A DNA stretch of 34,824 nucleotides from Bacilli bacterium (GCA_017477255.1 JAFUXB010000001.1:93872-128695); one strand, 5' to 3'. Positions 1-8,425 are shown, counted from the first letter of the stretch. Notes: generated from the sequence alone by a model not told the origin. Program-made: numbers and translations.

Positions 1-1
1 T

Positions 2-529
2 TCTATTGTTTTTGAATTTGATAATAAGCCTTCAGGGGAAGAAATAAAGAAGATAAACAATTCATTATTTGAATATGAACTAATTGATCCATTTGAAGAT
101 GTTGGTCAAAATGTAGACAAAACTTTCGAATATTTTTCAATTGCTCTTAGATTAATTACAATAGTTTCAGCAATCTCATCGTCAATTTTGTTATTTAATA
201 TTGTTTCGATTAACTATGACGAAAATAAGAAGAAAATTTCTATATTTAAAGCTCTTGGCTTTAGGAATTTTGAAATAAATAAGTATCAATTATTTGAAGC
301 AACAACATATATAGTTCCATCAATAATTTCTTCGACTGCATCTGTAATATTCATCACGATTGTTTTAAATAAATATATAAATAATTTATTGTTCATTAAT
401 CAGTCTGCCTCGATTCCATATTTACCTATTTTAAGCATTATTTTACTAGCTTCATTAATGGTTTTAATCTCCTTTATTTTTGTAAATTTGAAGAACAAAA
501 ATGATAATTATTTAACTTATTTGCATTAA
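2..529 (+). CDS. FtsX-like ABC transporter permease, C-terminal part
   Basis: The reading frame is open from base 2, so this is the last 175 residues of a longer protein cut by the window edge. It holds a soluble stretch, then hydrophobic segments, with the motif KALGFRNFEI between two membrane segments. That motif is typical of the FtsX/MacB-type permease domain, where such proteins form the membrane part of ABC systems for lipoproteins, peptides or antibiotics. The last membrane helix lies near the end (SIILLASLMVLISFIFVNL) and is followed by a short charged tail. The partner ATPase, if adjacent, lies before the window. Substrate cannot be told. Confidence 0.8.
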   Translation, partial: SIVFEFDNKPSGEEIKKINNSLFEYELIDPFEDVGQNVDKTFEYFSIALRLITIVSAISSSILLFNIVSINYDENKKKISIFKALGFRNFEINKYQLFEATTYIVPSIISSTASVIFITIVLNKYINNLLFINQSASIPYLPILSIILLASLMVLISFIFVNLKNKNDNYLTYLH

Positions 530-531
530 TT

Positions 532-581
532 TTTATAAACAAGTTTATAAACTATATTTATTTTTAAATTAATAGTATAAT
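532..581 (+). promoter_or_regulatory. Putative ychF promoter with a 12-bp palindrome
   Basis: TATAAT at 576-581 lies ahead of AAGGAG (592-597) and the ychF ATG at 605. No good -35 box is visible at 17 bp. Upstream, TTTATAAAC occurs twice (532-540 and 544-552), and the second lies within the perfect palindrome AGTTTATAAACT (542-553), a possible operator or just AT-rich structure. Confidence 0.45.
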
Positions 582-604
582 ATTGCATTGAAAGGAGAGT
601 TGTT

Positions 605-1708
605 ATGGGACTTAAAGCAGGAATTGTAGGATTGCCAAACGTTGGAAAGTCTACTTTATTCAACGCAATTACTCATAGTTCAGTAGAAGCTGCTAACTAT
701 CCTTTTGCTACAATTAACCCAAATGTTGGAACTGTTGCAGTTAAAGATAAGAGGGTTGATGAGCTTACTAAGATATTTAACCCAAAAAGAACCATTTATA
801 CTATTTTTGAATTTTGTGATATTGCTGGTTTAGTAAGAGGAGCTTCAAAAGGTGAAGGTCTTGGAAATAAGTTTTTATCACATATTCGTGAAACTGATGC
901 AATTATTGAAGTTGTAAGATGTTTCAACAATAGCGATATTATTCACGTAGATAATTCTGTCGATCCAATCCGTGATATTGAAACTATTAATTTTGAGTTA
1001 ATTGTTGCAGATTTGGATGTTGTAAACAATAGATTAGGTAAAATTGAAAACAAAGCAAGAATAAGTAAAGATAAAGAATCGTTATTTGAAGTTAACGTTT
1101 TACTTAAAGCAAGAGAATGTTTAAACAATGAAAAGAATTTACGTTCTTTAAGTTTTACTGAAGAAGAACAAAAAGTTTTGAAAAACTACAATTTGTTAAC
1201 TATTAAACCTTTAATTTATGTTGCTAATGTTAATGATGAAGATTTATTAGATTTATCACAATGCGAAAATTATCAAAAAGTTTGTGAATATGCAAAGAAG
1301 GAAAACGTCGAAGTAATCCCAATTTGTTGTGAAATGGAGGCTCAATTAGCTCAATATTCTGATGAAGAAAAAGAAGAATTTTTAAGTTCATTAGGTATTG
1401 AATCAAGTGGTCTTGATGAATTAATTAAAGCCTCTTATAAATTATTAAATTTATCCACTTTCTTTACAGTTGGTGCTGATGAAGTTAGAGCATGGACATT
1501 TAAAAACGGAATGAAAGCTCCTGATTGTGCAGGTGTTATTCATACAGATTTTAAAAAAGGTTTTATTAGAGCAGAAGTTTATAGATATGAAGATATTATC
1601 GAATATAAATCTGAAGCTGCTTTAAAAGAAGCTGGAAAAATTAGAAGTGAAGGTAAAGATTACGTAGCTTCTGACGGAGATATTTTCTTCTTTAAGTTTA
1701 ATGTGTAA
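605..1708 (+). CDS. ychF: Redox-regulated P-loop ATPase YchF (Obg family)
   Basis: The 367-residue length fits the family. The N-terminal G domain has the P-loop GLPNVGKS (residues 9-16) and the [14 protein letters not shown] switch II region, in which the usual catalytic Gln is replaced by a hydrophobic residue as in all HAS-type Obg proteins. A coiled-coil insert follows, and the C-terminal TGS domain carries [11 protein letters not shown]. The nucleotide-specificity motif reads NVND, where the family usually has NVNE or a similar NxxE that favours ATP; the next residue is Glu. YchF binds ribosomes and acts in stress and translation control. Start chosen from AAGGAG at 592-597. First gene of a ychF-ispF-gltX run with almost no gaps. 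Confidence 0.97.
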   Translation: MGLKAGIVGLPNVGKSTLFNAITHSSVEAANYPFATINPNVGTVAVKDKRVDELTKIFNPKRTIYTIFEFCDIAGLVRGASKGEGLGNKFLSHIRETDAIIEVVRCFNNSDIIHVDNSVDPIRDIETINFELIVADLDVVNNRLGKIENKARISKDKESLFEVNVLLKARECLNNEKNLRSLSFTEEEQKVLKNYNLLTIKPLIYVANVNDEDLLDLSQCENYQKVCEYAKKENVEVIPICCEMEAQLAQYSDEEKEEFLSSLGIESSGLDELIKASYKLLNLSTFFTVGADEVRAWTFKNGMKAPDCAGVIHTDFKKGFIRAEVYRYEDIIEYKSEAALKEAGKIRSEGKDYVASDGDIFFFKFNV

Positions 1709-1710
1709 TT

Positions 1711-2187
1711 ATGAGAGTTGGTTTTGCTAAAGATATACATAGATTAGTTGAAGGAAAAGATTTAATTTTAGGTGGTGTTAAAATTCCATTTGATAAAGGT
1801 CTTGAAGCTCATAGTGATGGTGACGTAGTCATTCATTCAATTGTTGATGCTTTAATTGGAGCTTTAAATAAAGGTGATATTGGAACGTTATTTCCTGATA
1901 CTGATGAAAGATATAAAAATATAAATTCAAGTTATTTTTTAAAGGAAATTAAAAAAATAATTGAGAACTGCAGTGTTTTTATTGATTATATTGATGTTTT
2001 TATATCTTGCGAGAAGCCAAAATTAAAAGATTATATAAAACAAATGAAAGAAAATATTTGTAAAGAATTACAAATTAGTACTGATAGATTAAGTATTAAA
2101 TGTGGCACTAATGAAGGAGTTGGTGCTGTTGGAGAAGGCAAGGCAATAGAAAGTTATTGCATCGTATGTTTAGGAGAGAAATTATGA
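1711..2187 (+). CDS. ispF: 2-C-methyl-D-erythritol 2,4-cyclodiphosphate synthase
   Basis: This cytoplasmic trimeric enzyme converts CDP-methylerythritol 2-phosphate to the cyclic diphosphate in the non-mevalonate isoprenoid pathway. At 158 residues it is full length. The divalent metal site is visible as D8, H10 and H42, inside DIHRL and HSDGDVVIHSI. The C-terminal part has the CGTNEGVGAVGEGKAIES segment typical of the family. It starts two bases after the ychF stop and its TGA stop overlaps the gltX ATG, so it is translationally coupled in this operon. The usual partner ispD is not in the window. Confidence 0.96.
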   Translation: MRVGFAKDIHRLVEGKDLILGGVKIPFDKGLEAHSDGDVVIHSIVDALIGALNKGDIGTLFPDTDERYKNINSSYFLKEIKKIIENCSVFIDYIDVFISCEKPKLKDYIKQMKENICKELQISTDRLSIKCGTNEGVGAVGEGKAIESYCIVCLGEKL

Positions 2188-3620
2188 GCAAAGTTAGAGT
2201 AAGATATGCACCATCACCAACCGGTTATTTACATATTGGTGGAGCTAGAAGTGCATTATTCAATTATTTATACGCCAAAAAATTTGATGGTGATTTTGTT
2301 TTCCGTGTTGAAGACACTGATATTGAAAGAAATATCGAGGGTGCCGAAGAAAGTCAATATAACGATTTAGTTTGGCTTGGTGTAATTCCTGATGAATCAC
2401 CATTAAATCCAGTTGAAAAATATGCACCTTATAGACAAACCGAAAAACTCGAATTATATAGACAATATGCTTATAAATTAGTTGAAATGGGTTATGCCTA
2501 CGAATGTTTTTGTACTGAAGATGAACTTGCTGAAATGAAAGAAAATCAATTAGCAAGTGGTGTTAAATCTTTCAAATACAATAGACATTGTTTAAATTTA
2601 ACTAAAGAAGAAAAAGAAAAATATCTTGCTGAAGGAAGAAAACCTTCTATTAGAATTAAAATGGAAGCAAATGTTGATTTAGGTTTTGATGATTTAGTCA
2701 GAGGACCAGTCAAATTTAATTCAAGCGATATTGGCGATTTTGTTATCTTAAAAAGTAATGGAATTCCAACTTATAACTTTGCAGTTGTTATTGATGATCA
2801 TATCATGGAAATTACTCATGTTTTAAGAGGTGAAGAACACTTATCTAATACTCCAAAACAATTACAAATTTATAAATACTTTGGTTGGGAACCACCAAAA
2901 TTTGGACACATGACCATTATTGTTAATCAAAATGGTAAGAAATTATCAAAGAGAGATAACAATATAATTCAATTTGTCTCACAATATAGAAAACTTGGTT
3001 ATTTACCTGAAGCAATCTTAAATTTCTTATTACTTTTAGGTTGGACTCCAGAGGATAATAAAGAAATCTTTACTCTTGATGAGGCTGTTAAAGCTTTTGA
3101 TCCAGCAAGATTATCAAGTTCACCAAGTATGTTCGATGATTCAAAATTAACTTGGATTAATAGTCACTATATTAAAAATTTAAGTGATGAAAAATATTTT
3201 GAATTTATTCTTCCTTTCTTAAAGAAAGTTGAAAAATTGCAAGATAGGGATGAAGAAGAATTAAAAAATATTGCTTTAATTTACAAAGAAGAAATTTCAT
3301 ATGGAGAACAAATTGTTGAGTTAGTTAGTCAATTATTTAAAGATAGTTATGAATTAACTGATGAAGAAAAAGAATTTGTTAATAGTGAAAATTCAAAGCT
3401 TGTTTGTTCACTTTTTGCAAAAAAAGTTGAGAATTGCGAGGTTTCTAAAGATTCTTTAAAGAATTTATTTAAAGAAATTCAAAATGAAACAGGCTTAAAA
3501 GGTAAAGATTTGTATATGCCAATAAGATTAAAACTTACAGGTGTTGAACATGGTGTTGAATTATATAACATTGTAAGAATTATTGGTAAAGAAGAAGCTA
3601 TTAAAAGAGCGATAATGTAA
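2184..3620 (+). CDS. gltX: Glutamyl-tRNA synthetase
   Basis: Class I aminoacyl-tRNA synthetase charging tRNA-Glu (and probably tRNA-Gln for later amidation, as is usual in Bacilli). 478 residues from the chosen ATG. The class I signature appears as YAPSPTGYLHIGG near residue 8 and the second ATP-binding loop as KKLSKRDNN. The C-terminal helical anticodon-binding region is complete and ends in KEEAIKRAIM. The open frame extends upstream to a TTG at 2157, but AGGAGAG at 2171-2177 sits correctly for the ATG at 2184, and that ATG forms an ATGA overlap with the ispF stop. Confidence 0.96.
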   Translation: MSKVRVRYAPSPTGYLHIGGARSALFNYLYAKKFDGDFVFRVEDTDIERNIEGAEESQYNDLVWLGVIPDESPLNPVEKYAPYRQTEKLELYRQYAYKLVEMGYAYECFCTEDELAEMKENQLASGVKSFKYNRHCLNLTKEEKEKYLAEGRKPSIRIKMEANVDLGFDDLVRGPVKFNSSDIGDFVILKSNGIPTYNFAVVIDDHIMEITHVLRGEEHLSNTPKQLQIYKYFGWEPPKFGHMTIIVNQNGKKLSKRDNNIIQFVSQYRKLGYLPEAILNFLLLLGWTPEDNKEIFTLDEAVKAFDPARLSSSPSMFDDSKLTWINSHYIKNLSDEKYFEFILPFLKKVEKLQDRDEEELKNIALIYKEEISYGEQIVELVSQLFKDSYELTDEEKEFVNSENSKLVCSLFAKKVENCEVSKDSLKNLFKEIQNETGLKGKDLYMPIRLKLTGVEHGVELYNIVRIIGKEEAIKRAIM

Positions 3621-3621
3621 T

Positions 3622-3649
3622 TTGCTTTTATACTTTAATAAAGTATAAT
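3622..3649 (+). promoter_or_regulatory. rpoE promoter overlapping a palindrome
   Basis: TTGCTT (3622-3627) and TATAAT (3644-3649) are separated by 16 bp. The perfect inverted repeat ATACTTT-AAT-AAAGTAT (3630-3646) fills the spacer and runs into the -10 box, so it could be an operator. It might instead be a weak 3' hairpin of gltX, though it has no T-run. Confidence 0.55.
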
Positions 3650-3668
3650 ATTTAACGAGGTGAAAAAG

Positions 3669-4055
3669 ATGAAGAACTACAAAAATGAATCAATGGTTGA
3701 TGTTGCTTACGATGTTTTACTCGAAAGCGGAAGAAAAATGAGTTATATCGAACTTTACGGTGAAGTTTGCAAAAAAATGGAATTAAGTCCTGAAAAAATT
3801 ACTCAATTAATTTCAAAATTCTATACAAACTTAACTTTGGATGGACGTTTTGCTCAATTAGACAATAACGAATGGGATTTAAGAGCAAATCACAAATTCG
3901 AAGAAGTCGCTAGAGATACTAGAAGCTCATATGATGAAATGGAAGCAGAAACTATTGGTAATATTGATAGAGATGAATTAGATGAAACTGAAATCGAACA
4001 AGAAGGTCTTGACGACGAAGAAGAAAATGGCGATGAAAGCACGGAGGAATTTTAA
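3669..4055 (+). CDS. rpoE: DNA-directed RNA polymerase delta subunit
   Basis: 128 residues in two parts: an N-terminal HARE-HTH (winged-helix) domain to about residue 75 (SMVDVAYDVLLESGRKMSYIEL; DGRFAQLDNNEWDLR), then a disordered, strongly acidic tail rich in Asp and Glu. This is the layout of the Firmicutes RNA polymerase delta subunit, which speeds enzyme recycling and raises promoter selectivity. A GTG at 3660 is in frame, but it forms part of the ribosome site GAGGTG (3657-3662), so the ATG at 3669 is the start. fba follows after two bases. In Bacillus, pyrG and spo0F lie between rpoE and fbaA; both are absent here. Confidence 0.95.
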   Translation: MKNYKNESMVDVAYDVLLESGRKMSYIELYGEVCKKMELSPEKITQLISKFYTNLTLDGRFAQLDNNEWDLRANHKFEEVARDTRSSYDEMEAETIGNIDRDELDETEIEQEGLDDEEENGDESTEEF

Positions 4056-4057
4056 TT

Positions 4058-4924
4058 ATGTTAGTTAGTGCCACAGAAATTATCAACAAAGCTCATGAAG
4101 GACATTATGCAGTAGGTGCCTTCAATATTAATAACTTAGAATGGATCAAATCAATTTTACTTGCAGCTGAAGAAGCTAAATCACCAGTATTGGTTGAAGT
4201 TAGCGAAGGCGCAGGAAAATATATGTGTGGATTCAAAAATGTTGCCGCAATGGTTAGAGGAATTCACGATTATTTAGGAATTACTGTTCCAGTTGCATTA
4301 CATTTAGACCATGGAACTTATGAAGGTGCTAAAGCTTGTATCGAAGCAGGATTTACATCAATTATGTTTGATGGATCACATTATCCATTTGAAGAAAACT
4401 TAGAAAAATCAAAAGAATTAATCGCAGCTGCACATGCTCATGGTATGTCAATTGAATGTGAAGTTGGTGGTATTGGTGGAGAAGAAGATGGCACTATTTC
4501 AATGGGTGAATTAGCAGATCCACAAGAATGTAAAAAGATTGCTGAACTCGGTGTTGATTTCTTAGCTGCTGGTATTGGTAATATTCATGGTAAATATCCT
4601 GCAAATTGGAAAGGATTAAACTTTGAAAGATTAGCAGAAATCCAAAAAGCTACTAACGGAAAACCATTAGTTTTACATGGTGGAAGTGGAATTCCAGAAG
4701 ATCAAATTAAAAAAGCTATTTCATTAGGTGTTTCAAAAATTAATGTTAACACTGAACTTCAATTAGAATTTGCTGCTGCAACTAGAAAATATATTGAAGA
4801 AGGAAAAGACCTTGAAGGTAAAGGCTTTGACCCAAGAAAATTATTAAAACCTGGATGTGATGCAATTAAAGCAAAAGTAATTGCTATGATGAACATCTTT
4901 GGTTCAGCAGGTAAAGCAGAATAA
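4058..4924 (+). CDS. fba: Class II fructose-bisphosphate aldolase
   Basis: Zinc-dependent aldolase cleaving fructose 1,6-bisphosphate to dihydroxyacetone phosphate and glyceraldehyde 3-phosphate in glycolysis. 288 residues, as in the Bacillus FbaA group. Visible motifs are LHLDHGT (catalytic D84 and zinc ligand H85), MFDGSHYPFEENL, the zinc-binding GIGNIHGKYP, LHGGSGIPED and the phosphate-binding INVNTELQ. It is co-transcribed with rpoE (two-base gap) and followed by a hairpin terminator. It links to the sulfoquinovose operon of this window only through shared triose phosphates. Confidence 0.97.
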   Translation: MLVSATEIINKAHEGHYAVGAFNINNLEWIKSILLAAEEAKSPVLVEVSEGAGKYMCGFKNVAAMVRGIHDYLGITVPVALHLDHGTYEGAKACIEAGFTSIMFDGSHYPFEENLEKSKELIAAAHAHGMSIECEVGGIGGEEDGTISMGELADPQECKKIAELGVDFLAAGIGNIHGKYPANWKGLNFERLAEIQKATNGKPLVLHGGSGIPEDQIKKAISLGVSKINVNTELQLEFAAATRKYIEEGKDLEGKGFDPRKLLKPGCDAIKAKVIAMMNIFGSAGKAE

Positions 4925-4926
4925 AA

Positions 4927-4949
4927 AGACTTGGCAACAAGCCTTTTTT
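4927..4949 (+). terminator. Rho-independent terminator after fba
   Basis: Short hairpin with stem CTTG/CAAG, a GCAA tetraloop and outer AG/CT pairs around one mismatch, followed by TTTTT. It ends only seven bases before the ATG of the next gene, so that gene's start lies right behind the T-run. Confidence 0.7.
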
Positions 4950-4956
4950 AATAATT

Positions 4957-5739
4957 ATGAAATACGAAGTTGAATTAAACGTTGCTTTAAAAGCAGCAAA
5001 AGAAGCACGTGAAGTAATTTTAAAATACTATCATGATGGTTTTAATGTTGAGATAAAAGAAGACAATAGTCCAGTTACTGAAGCTGATAAAAATGCTGAT
5101 AAAATCATTAGAAAAGTAATTCATGAAAGTTTTCCAACTCATGAATTTTTAACTGAAGAAGCTGAAGATAATAAAAAAAGATTAAGTGCAGAATTTGTTT
5201 GGATTGTAGATCCAGTTGATGGAACTAAAGATTTCATTAATAAAGATGATGAATTCACTACAAATATTGCTTTATGTAAAGATCACGAAATTGTTGTTGG
5301 TGTTGTTGCAATTCCTGCAAGAAATATTTATTATTATGCAGTTAAAGGTGAAGGCGCTTTTAAACTTGATGAAAATGGACAAGTTACTAAAATCCATGTA
5401 AATAATAAAACATCAAATTTAACTTGCCTTAGATCAGTTTTCCATTTTAATGAAAATGAACAAAAATTAATTGAAAAATATTCAGATAAAATTAAAACAG
5501 TTAAAAAAGCTGGAAGTAGTTTAAAAGCTTGCTTAATTAGTGAAGGTAAAGCAGAAATTTCTTATAGAATTAGTGGTGGAACAAAAGAATGGGATACAGC
5601 TGCATTTCAAATTATTGTTGAAGAAGCGGGTGGTCTTGTCTTAAAACCAAATAAAGAAAGAATGCTTTATAACAGAGAAGATGTATATAACCGTGAAGGT
5701 TATTTAATTATTAATAATATTGAAAATTTCTTAATTTAA
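4957..5739 (+). CDS. Inositol monophosphatase-fold phosphatase, CysQ-like
   Basis: 260-residue lithium-sensitive phosphatase-fold protein. The metal-binding motifs are in order: TEEAED (E67/E68), then WIVDPVDGTKDF with D85, D88, G89 and T90, and near the C-terminus GGTKEWDTAAFQ, whose Asp is the third metal ligand. The WDTAAFQIIVEEAGG ending favours a 3'(2'),5'-bisphosphate nucleotidase of the CysQ type (removing pAp) over a true inositol phosphatase, but substrate is inferred. No ribosome site precedes the ATG: the fba terminator lies immediately upstream. Translation must use a leaderless message or read-through. Confidence 0.85.
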   Translation: MKYEVELNVALKAAKEAREVILKYYHDGFNVEIKEDNSPVTEADKNADKIIRKVIHESFPTHEFLTEEAEDNKKRLSAEFVWIVDPVDGTKDFINKDDEFTTNIALCKDHEIVVGVVAIPARNIYYYAVKGEGAFKLDENGQVTKIHVNNKTSNLTCLRSVFHFNENEQKLIEKYSDKIKTVKKAGSSLKACLISEGKAEISYRISGGTKEWDTAAFQIIVEEAGGLVLKPNKERMLYNREDVYNREGYLIINNIENFLI

Positions 5740-5742
5740 CCT

Positions 5743-5760
5743 GAGTTTTGCAGGGTTTTT
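5743..5760 (+). repeat. Dispersed 18-nt repeat, copy 1
   Basis: GAGTTTTGCAGGGTTTTT, four bases after the cysQ-like stop codon and just before the terminator at 5765. It matches the consensus shared by the other intergenic copies in this window. Confidence 0.75.
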
Positions 5761-5764
5761 ACAA

Positions 5765-5793
5765 AAAATAAGCTTCATTTTGAAGCTTATTTT
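5765..5793. terminator. Bidirectional terminator between the cysQ-like gene and the NifU-domain gene
   Basis: Perfect 13-bp inverted repeat (AAAATAAGCTTCA against TGAAGCTTATTTT) with a TTT loop. It has T-rich ends on both strands and overlaps the last codons of the minus-strand NifU-domain gene, so it can serve both convergent genes. Confidence 0.9.
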
Positions 5794-6071
5794 TCGTTAT
5801 TTAATGATTCATTAATAAATGGTTTATCACTTGAAAGTCTTACAGCAACAATTCCTGGAACTTCCTCCATAATAATTGTTTCAACGCCATTATATAAGGT
5901 TTCTTCAATAAGTGAACATCCATCACAGGCACCACTTACAGTAACATATACAATGTCATTTTCAAGTGAGTCAAATTGGACATCACCACCATCTCTTTGT
6001 AAAAATGGTCTAATTTTATTAAGAGTCTCTTTAATAAGTTTAATTCTACTTTCGTTGTCTAAATTTTCCAT
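5787..6071 (-). CDS. NifU C-terminal domain Fe-S scaffold protein
   Basis: 94-residue single-domain Nfu protein. The core has the family pattern IRPFLQRDGGDVQF, then GACDGCSLIEETL with the cluster-binding C49 and C52, and a final VPGIVAV segment. Such proteins carry and deliver iron-sulfur clusters in the cytoplasm. The usual GACxGCPSS is changed to GACDGCSLIE, a mild variation. It is a lone gene converging on the cysQ-like gene and sharing its terminator. The ribosome site is poor: AGGT directly abuts the ATG. Confidence 0.92.
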   Translation of the reverse strand: MENLDNESRIKLIKETLNKIRPFLQRDGGDVQFDSLENDIVYVTVSGACDGCSLIEETLYNGVETIIMEEVPGIVAVRLSSDKPFINESLNNEK

Positions 6072-6130
6072 ACCTACATAATATTAATGAGATTAAATTT
6101 TTATTGCAACTAATATGACTTTTAATCAAG

Positions 6131-6156
6131 AAAAAAAGCAGCGTTATGCTGCTTTT
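6131..6156 (-). terminator. Terminator of the tRNA operon
   Basis: On the minus strand the stem AAAAGCAGC/GCTGCTTTT with a five-base loop runs into seven Ts, downstream of tRNA-Leu(TAA), the last gene of the cluster. Confidence 0.9.
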
Positions 6157-6166
6157 AGATCACAAG

Positions 6167-6254
6167 TGGTGCCCGAGACCGGAATCGAACCGGTACTGGT
6201 TCAGCACCAACAGGATTTTAAGTCCTGCGCGTCTACCTGTTCCGCCACTCGGGC
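6167..6254 (-). tRNA. tRNA-Leu (anticodon TAA)
   Basis: 88-nt class II tRNA with a long variable arm. The acceptor stem GCCCGAG/CTCGGGC is perfect, CCA is encoded, and the anticodon loop carries TAA. Last gene of the five-tRNA operon. Confidence 0.96.
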
Positions 6255-6259
6255 AACTC

Positions 6260-6335
6260 TGGTGATCCACTGGAGATTCGAACTCCAGACCCCTTGATTA
6301 AAAGTCAAGTGCTCTACCGGCTGAGCTAGTGGATC
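6260..6335 (-). tRNA. tRNA-Lys (anticodon TTT)
   Basis: 76-nt cloverleaf with acceptor GATCCAC/GTGGATC, T8-A9, D arm GCTC, anticodon TTT in a CTTTTAA loop, and encoded CCA. Confidence 0.96.
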
Positions 6336-6341
6336 ATTTAT

Positions 6342-6417
6342 TGGCTGGGATGGCTGGGATCGAACCAGCGAAATGACAGAGTCAAAGTCTGTTGCCTTAC
6401 CACTTGGCTACATCCCA
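6342..6417 (-). tRNA. tRNA-Gln (anticodon TTG)
   Basis: 76-nt cloverleaf with acceptor TGGGATG/CATCCCA, discriminator G, encoded CCA and anticodon TTG. The T1-A72 end pair is typical of bacterial tRNA-Gln. Confidence 0.96.
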
Positions 6418-6424
6418 AGTTTTG

Positions 6425-6508
6425 TGGTGGAGGGGGACAGATTCGAACTGTCGAACCCTAAGGAATAGATTTACAGTCTACCGCGTTTAGCCTCTTCGCT
6501 ACCCCTCC
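6425..6508 (-). tRNA. tRNA-Tyr (anticodon GTA)
   Basis: 84-nt tRNA with a long variable arm, acceptor GGAGGGG/CCCCTCC, anticodon GTA and encoded CCA. Confidence 0.96.
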
Positions 6509-6521
6509 ATGTTTCTTCACA

Positions 6522-6597
6522 TGGTGGATGCTGAGGGACTCGAACCCACGACCTCCGCCGTGTAAAGGCGATGCTCTCCCAACTGAGCTAAGCATCC
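6522..6597 (-). tRNA. tRNA-Val (anticodon TAC)
   Basis: 76-nt cloverleaf with acceptor GGATGCT/AGCATCC, anticodon TAC and encoded CCA. First gene of the tRNA operon, directly behind its promoter. Confidence 0.96.
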
Positions 6598-6602
6598 AAT
6601 GA

Positions 6603-6656
6603 GCGCGTAAGTTTACGTGCTTTAATATTATATATAAACAATGTAATTTAAGTCAA
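6603..6656 (-). promoter_or_regulatory. Promoter and leader hairpin of the five-tRNA operon
   Basis: On the minus strand TTGACT (6656-6651) and TATAAT (6632-6627) are 18 bp apart, a near-consensus sigma-A promoter. The short leader before tRNA-Val contains a hairpin of CGTAA and TTACG arms flanked by GC (6603-6620), which may be a processing signal. Confidence 0.85.
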
Positions 6657-6673
6657 TAATTAAATTATTTAAT

Positions 6674-7963
6674 TTAATACCCTTTTTTACCAAGTAAATG
6701 GAACATATTTTTCTTATAAATTTCAACACCTGGTTGATTGAATGGGTTGATTTCATTTAAGTAAGCTGACATAGCACAAGCTTTCATGAAGAAGTAGAAT
6801 AAATGACCTAATGCTCTTGGTGACATTTCATCTAATGTAAGGCAAATATTATCGACTCCACCGGATTTTGAGTGAGCTTCTAAAGTTCCTTCATAAGCTT
6901 TTTTATTAATAAATGATAATTTCTTACCTGCTAAATAATTTAATCCATCAAGATCTTCTTTATCACTAATTACAGTAACATCGAAGTTTGGCTTTTCAAT
7001 ATAAAGGATAGTTTCAAATAAAATCTTTTCACCATCTTGAATATATTGTCCTAAGCTATGTAAATCAGTAGTGAAGACACAACTTGTTGGTAGGATTCCT
7101 TTTCCTTCTTTTCCTTCTGATTCGCCATATAATTGTTTCCACCATTCATTTAACATTCTAAATCTTGGTTCATAGCTTCCTAACATTTCAACTTTATATC
7201 CAAATTTTTGATATAAATAATGTCTTTCTAATGCATATTGATAAGCCATATTCTTATTAATATCTGGATTATCATATTCAAGCATTGCATCGTAGCATCC
7301 TGCTAAAAGTTCTTTTACATCAATTCCAGCACAAGCAATTGGGAATAAACCAACAGCAGTAATTACACTATATCTTCCACCAATATCATCTGGAAGAATA
7401 TAAGTTTCATAACCTTCTTTATTAGCAAGTGTTTTTAATGCTCCACGAGCTTTATCAGTAACACAAACAATAGCGTCTTTAGCTTTTTCTTTACCATATT
7501 TTTCTTCGACCATTTCTTTTAAAATTCTAAATGAGACTGAAGTTTCAGTAGTAGTACCACTTTTTGAAATACAACATACTGCAAAGTTTTTATCCTTTAA
7601 ATAAGATAGAGTTTCATGAACATAATTAGGATCTAAAGTATTTCCTAAATAAACAATTTTCATTTTTGAAGTTGGAAGTAAGCCATTAATTGCATCAATT
7701 GCAGCAACAGCACCTAAATATGAACCACCAATTCCACAAACTACTAAAGTGTCATAAGTTTCAATATAGTGATTTGCTTTTTTAATAATTCTTTCAAGCT
7801 CTTCCTTATCATAATTCTTTGGCCAATCGTACCAACCTAAAAAATCATTTCCAGCACCAGTTTTGTTTTTAATCATTGAGTCAACTTCAGCGACTCTTTC
7901 GCGATATTCATTAAAATTTACTAAATGGTTTTTGTTTACGTAATCAAAATTAACTTTTAACAT
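6674..7963 (-). CDS. pgi: Glucose-6-phosphate isomerase
   Basis: Interconverts glucose 6-phosphate and fructose 6-phosphate in glycolysis. 429 residues, slightly shorter than the usual 440-450 of Bacilli. Family motifs include VCGIGGSYLGA, SKSGTTTETS for phosphate binding, LNEWWKQLYGESEGKEGKG with the catalytic Glu, and the C-terminal NPFNQPGVEIYK. The ATG lies inside the end of the upstream S1-domain gene (14-base overlap) and is served by AAGGAG at 7976-7971, so the two genes form one operon. No clear terminator is seen between it and the tRNA promoter. Confidence 0.97.
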   Translation of the reverse strand: MLKVNFDYVNKNHLVNFNEYRERVAEVDSMIKNKTGAGNDFLGWYDWPKNYDKEELERIIKKANHYIETYDTLVVCGIGGSYLGAVAAIDAINGLLPTSKMKIVYLGNTLDPNYVHETLSYLKDKNFAVCCISKSGTTTETSVSFRILKEMVEEKYGKEKAKDAIVCVTDKARGALKTLANKEGYETYILPDDIGGRYSVITAVGLFPIACAGIDVKELLAGCYDAMLEYDNPDINKNMAYQYALERHYLYQKFGYKVEMLGSYEPRFRMLNEWWKQLYGESEGKEGKGILPTSCVFTTDLHSLGQYIQDGEKILFETILYIEKPNFDVTVISDKEDLDGLNYLAGKKLSFINKKAYEGTLEAHSKSGGVDNICLTLDEMSPRALGHLFYFFMKACAMSAYLNEINPFNQPGVEIYKKNMFHLLGKKGY

Positions 7964-8342
7964 TTTCTGACTCCTTTTTAAGTTCTTTCTCTATCATTTT
8001 TGGTAAAGCTTTTTCTAATTTTGAAAAATCTACATCTTTTAAATAAGATGTTATTCTTTTTGAAGGTAAAATTTCTTTATATGGATTTAATTCATTTGGA
8101 AGTCTTTTAATTGAAACACTTAAAAATTTGTTGTCTGGATTGATTTCATTAATTAAAACAGTGATTTTATCACCAACTTTAAAATAAGCATCAATGTTGT
8201 TTACAAAATTATAAGAGATTTCAGATATATGAAGTAAACCAACATAACCATAGTCAAAAGATAAAAAAGCACCATACTTTTTAATCTTTGTGACAATACC
8301 TTCGACTACATCGTTTACTTTATAATTAGAATTTACTTCCAT
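7950..8342 (-). CDS. S1 RNA-binding domain protein (YugI/CvfD type)
   Basis: 130 residues: an N-terminal S1 (OB-fold) domain at about 8-78, seen in VVEGIVTKIKKYGAFLSF, GLLHISEIS, FKVGDKITVLINEINPDNK and LSVSIK, then a basic helical tail. This is the layout of the small S1-domain proteins YugI (B. subtilis) and CvfD (streptococci), which bind RNA or ribosomes and affect gene expression after transcription. Its stop lies 14 bases inside pgi. The nearest ribosome-site match, AAAGG, is rather far from the ATG. Confidence 0.88.
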   Translation of the reverse strand: MEVNSNYKVNDVVEGIVTKIKKYGAFLSFDYGYVGLLHISEISYNFVNNIDAYFKVGDKITVLINEINPDNKFLSVSIKRLPNELNPYKEILPSKRITSYLKDVDFSKLEKALPKMIEKELKKESENVKS

Positions 8343-8425
8343 AACGATTAAATTACCTTTTACTATCTTTAATTAGTTTAATATTTTTATTAACTTTTAC
8401 AAGAAGACTTAAACTATATTTTAAG

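Noticed and set aside
5216-5401. Second-frame reading frame within the cysQ-like gene
   Set aside because: It is a low-complexity shadow rich in Leu, Ile, Lys and Met, with no ribosome site.
6115-6297. Open reading frame of 60 codons across the tRNA cluster
   Set aside because: It runs antisense through tRNA-Leu and tRNA-Lys; the well-formed cloverleaves explain the sequence.
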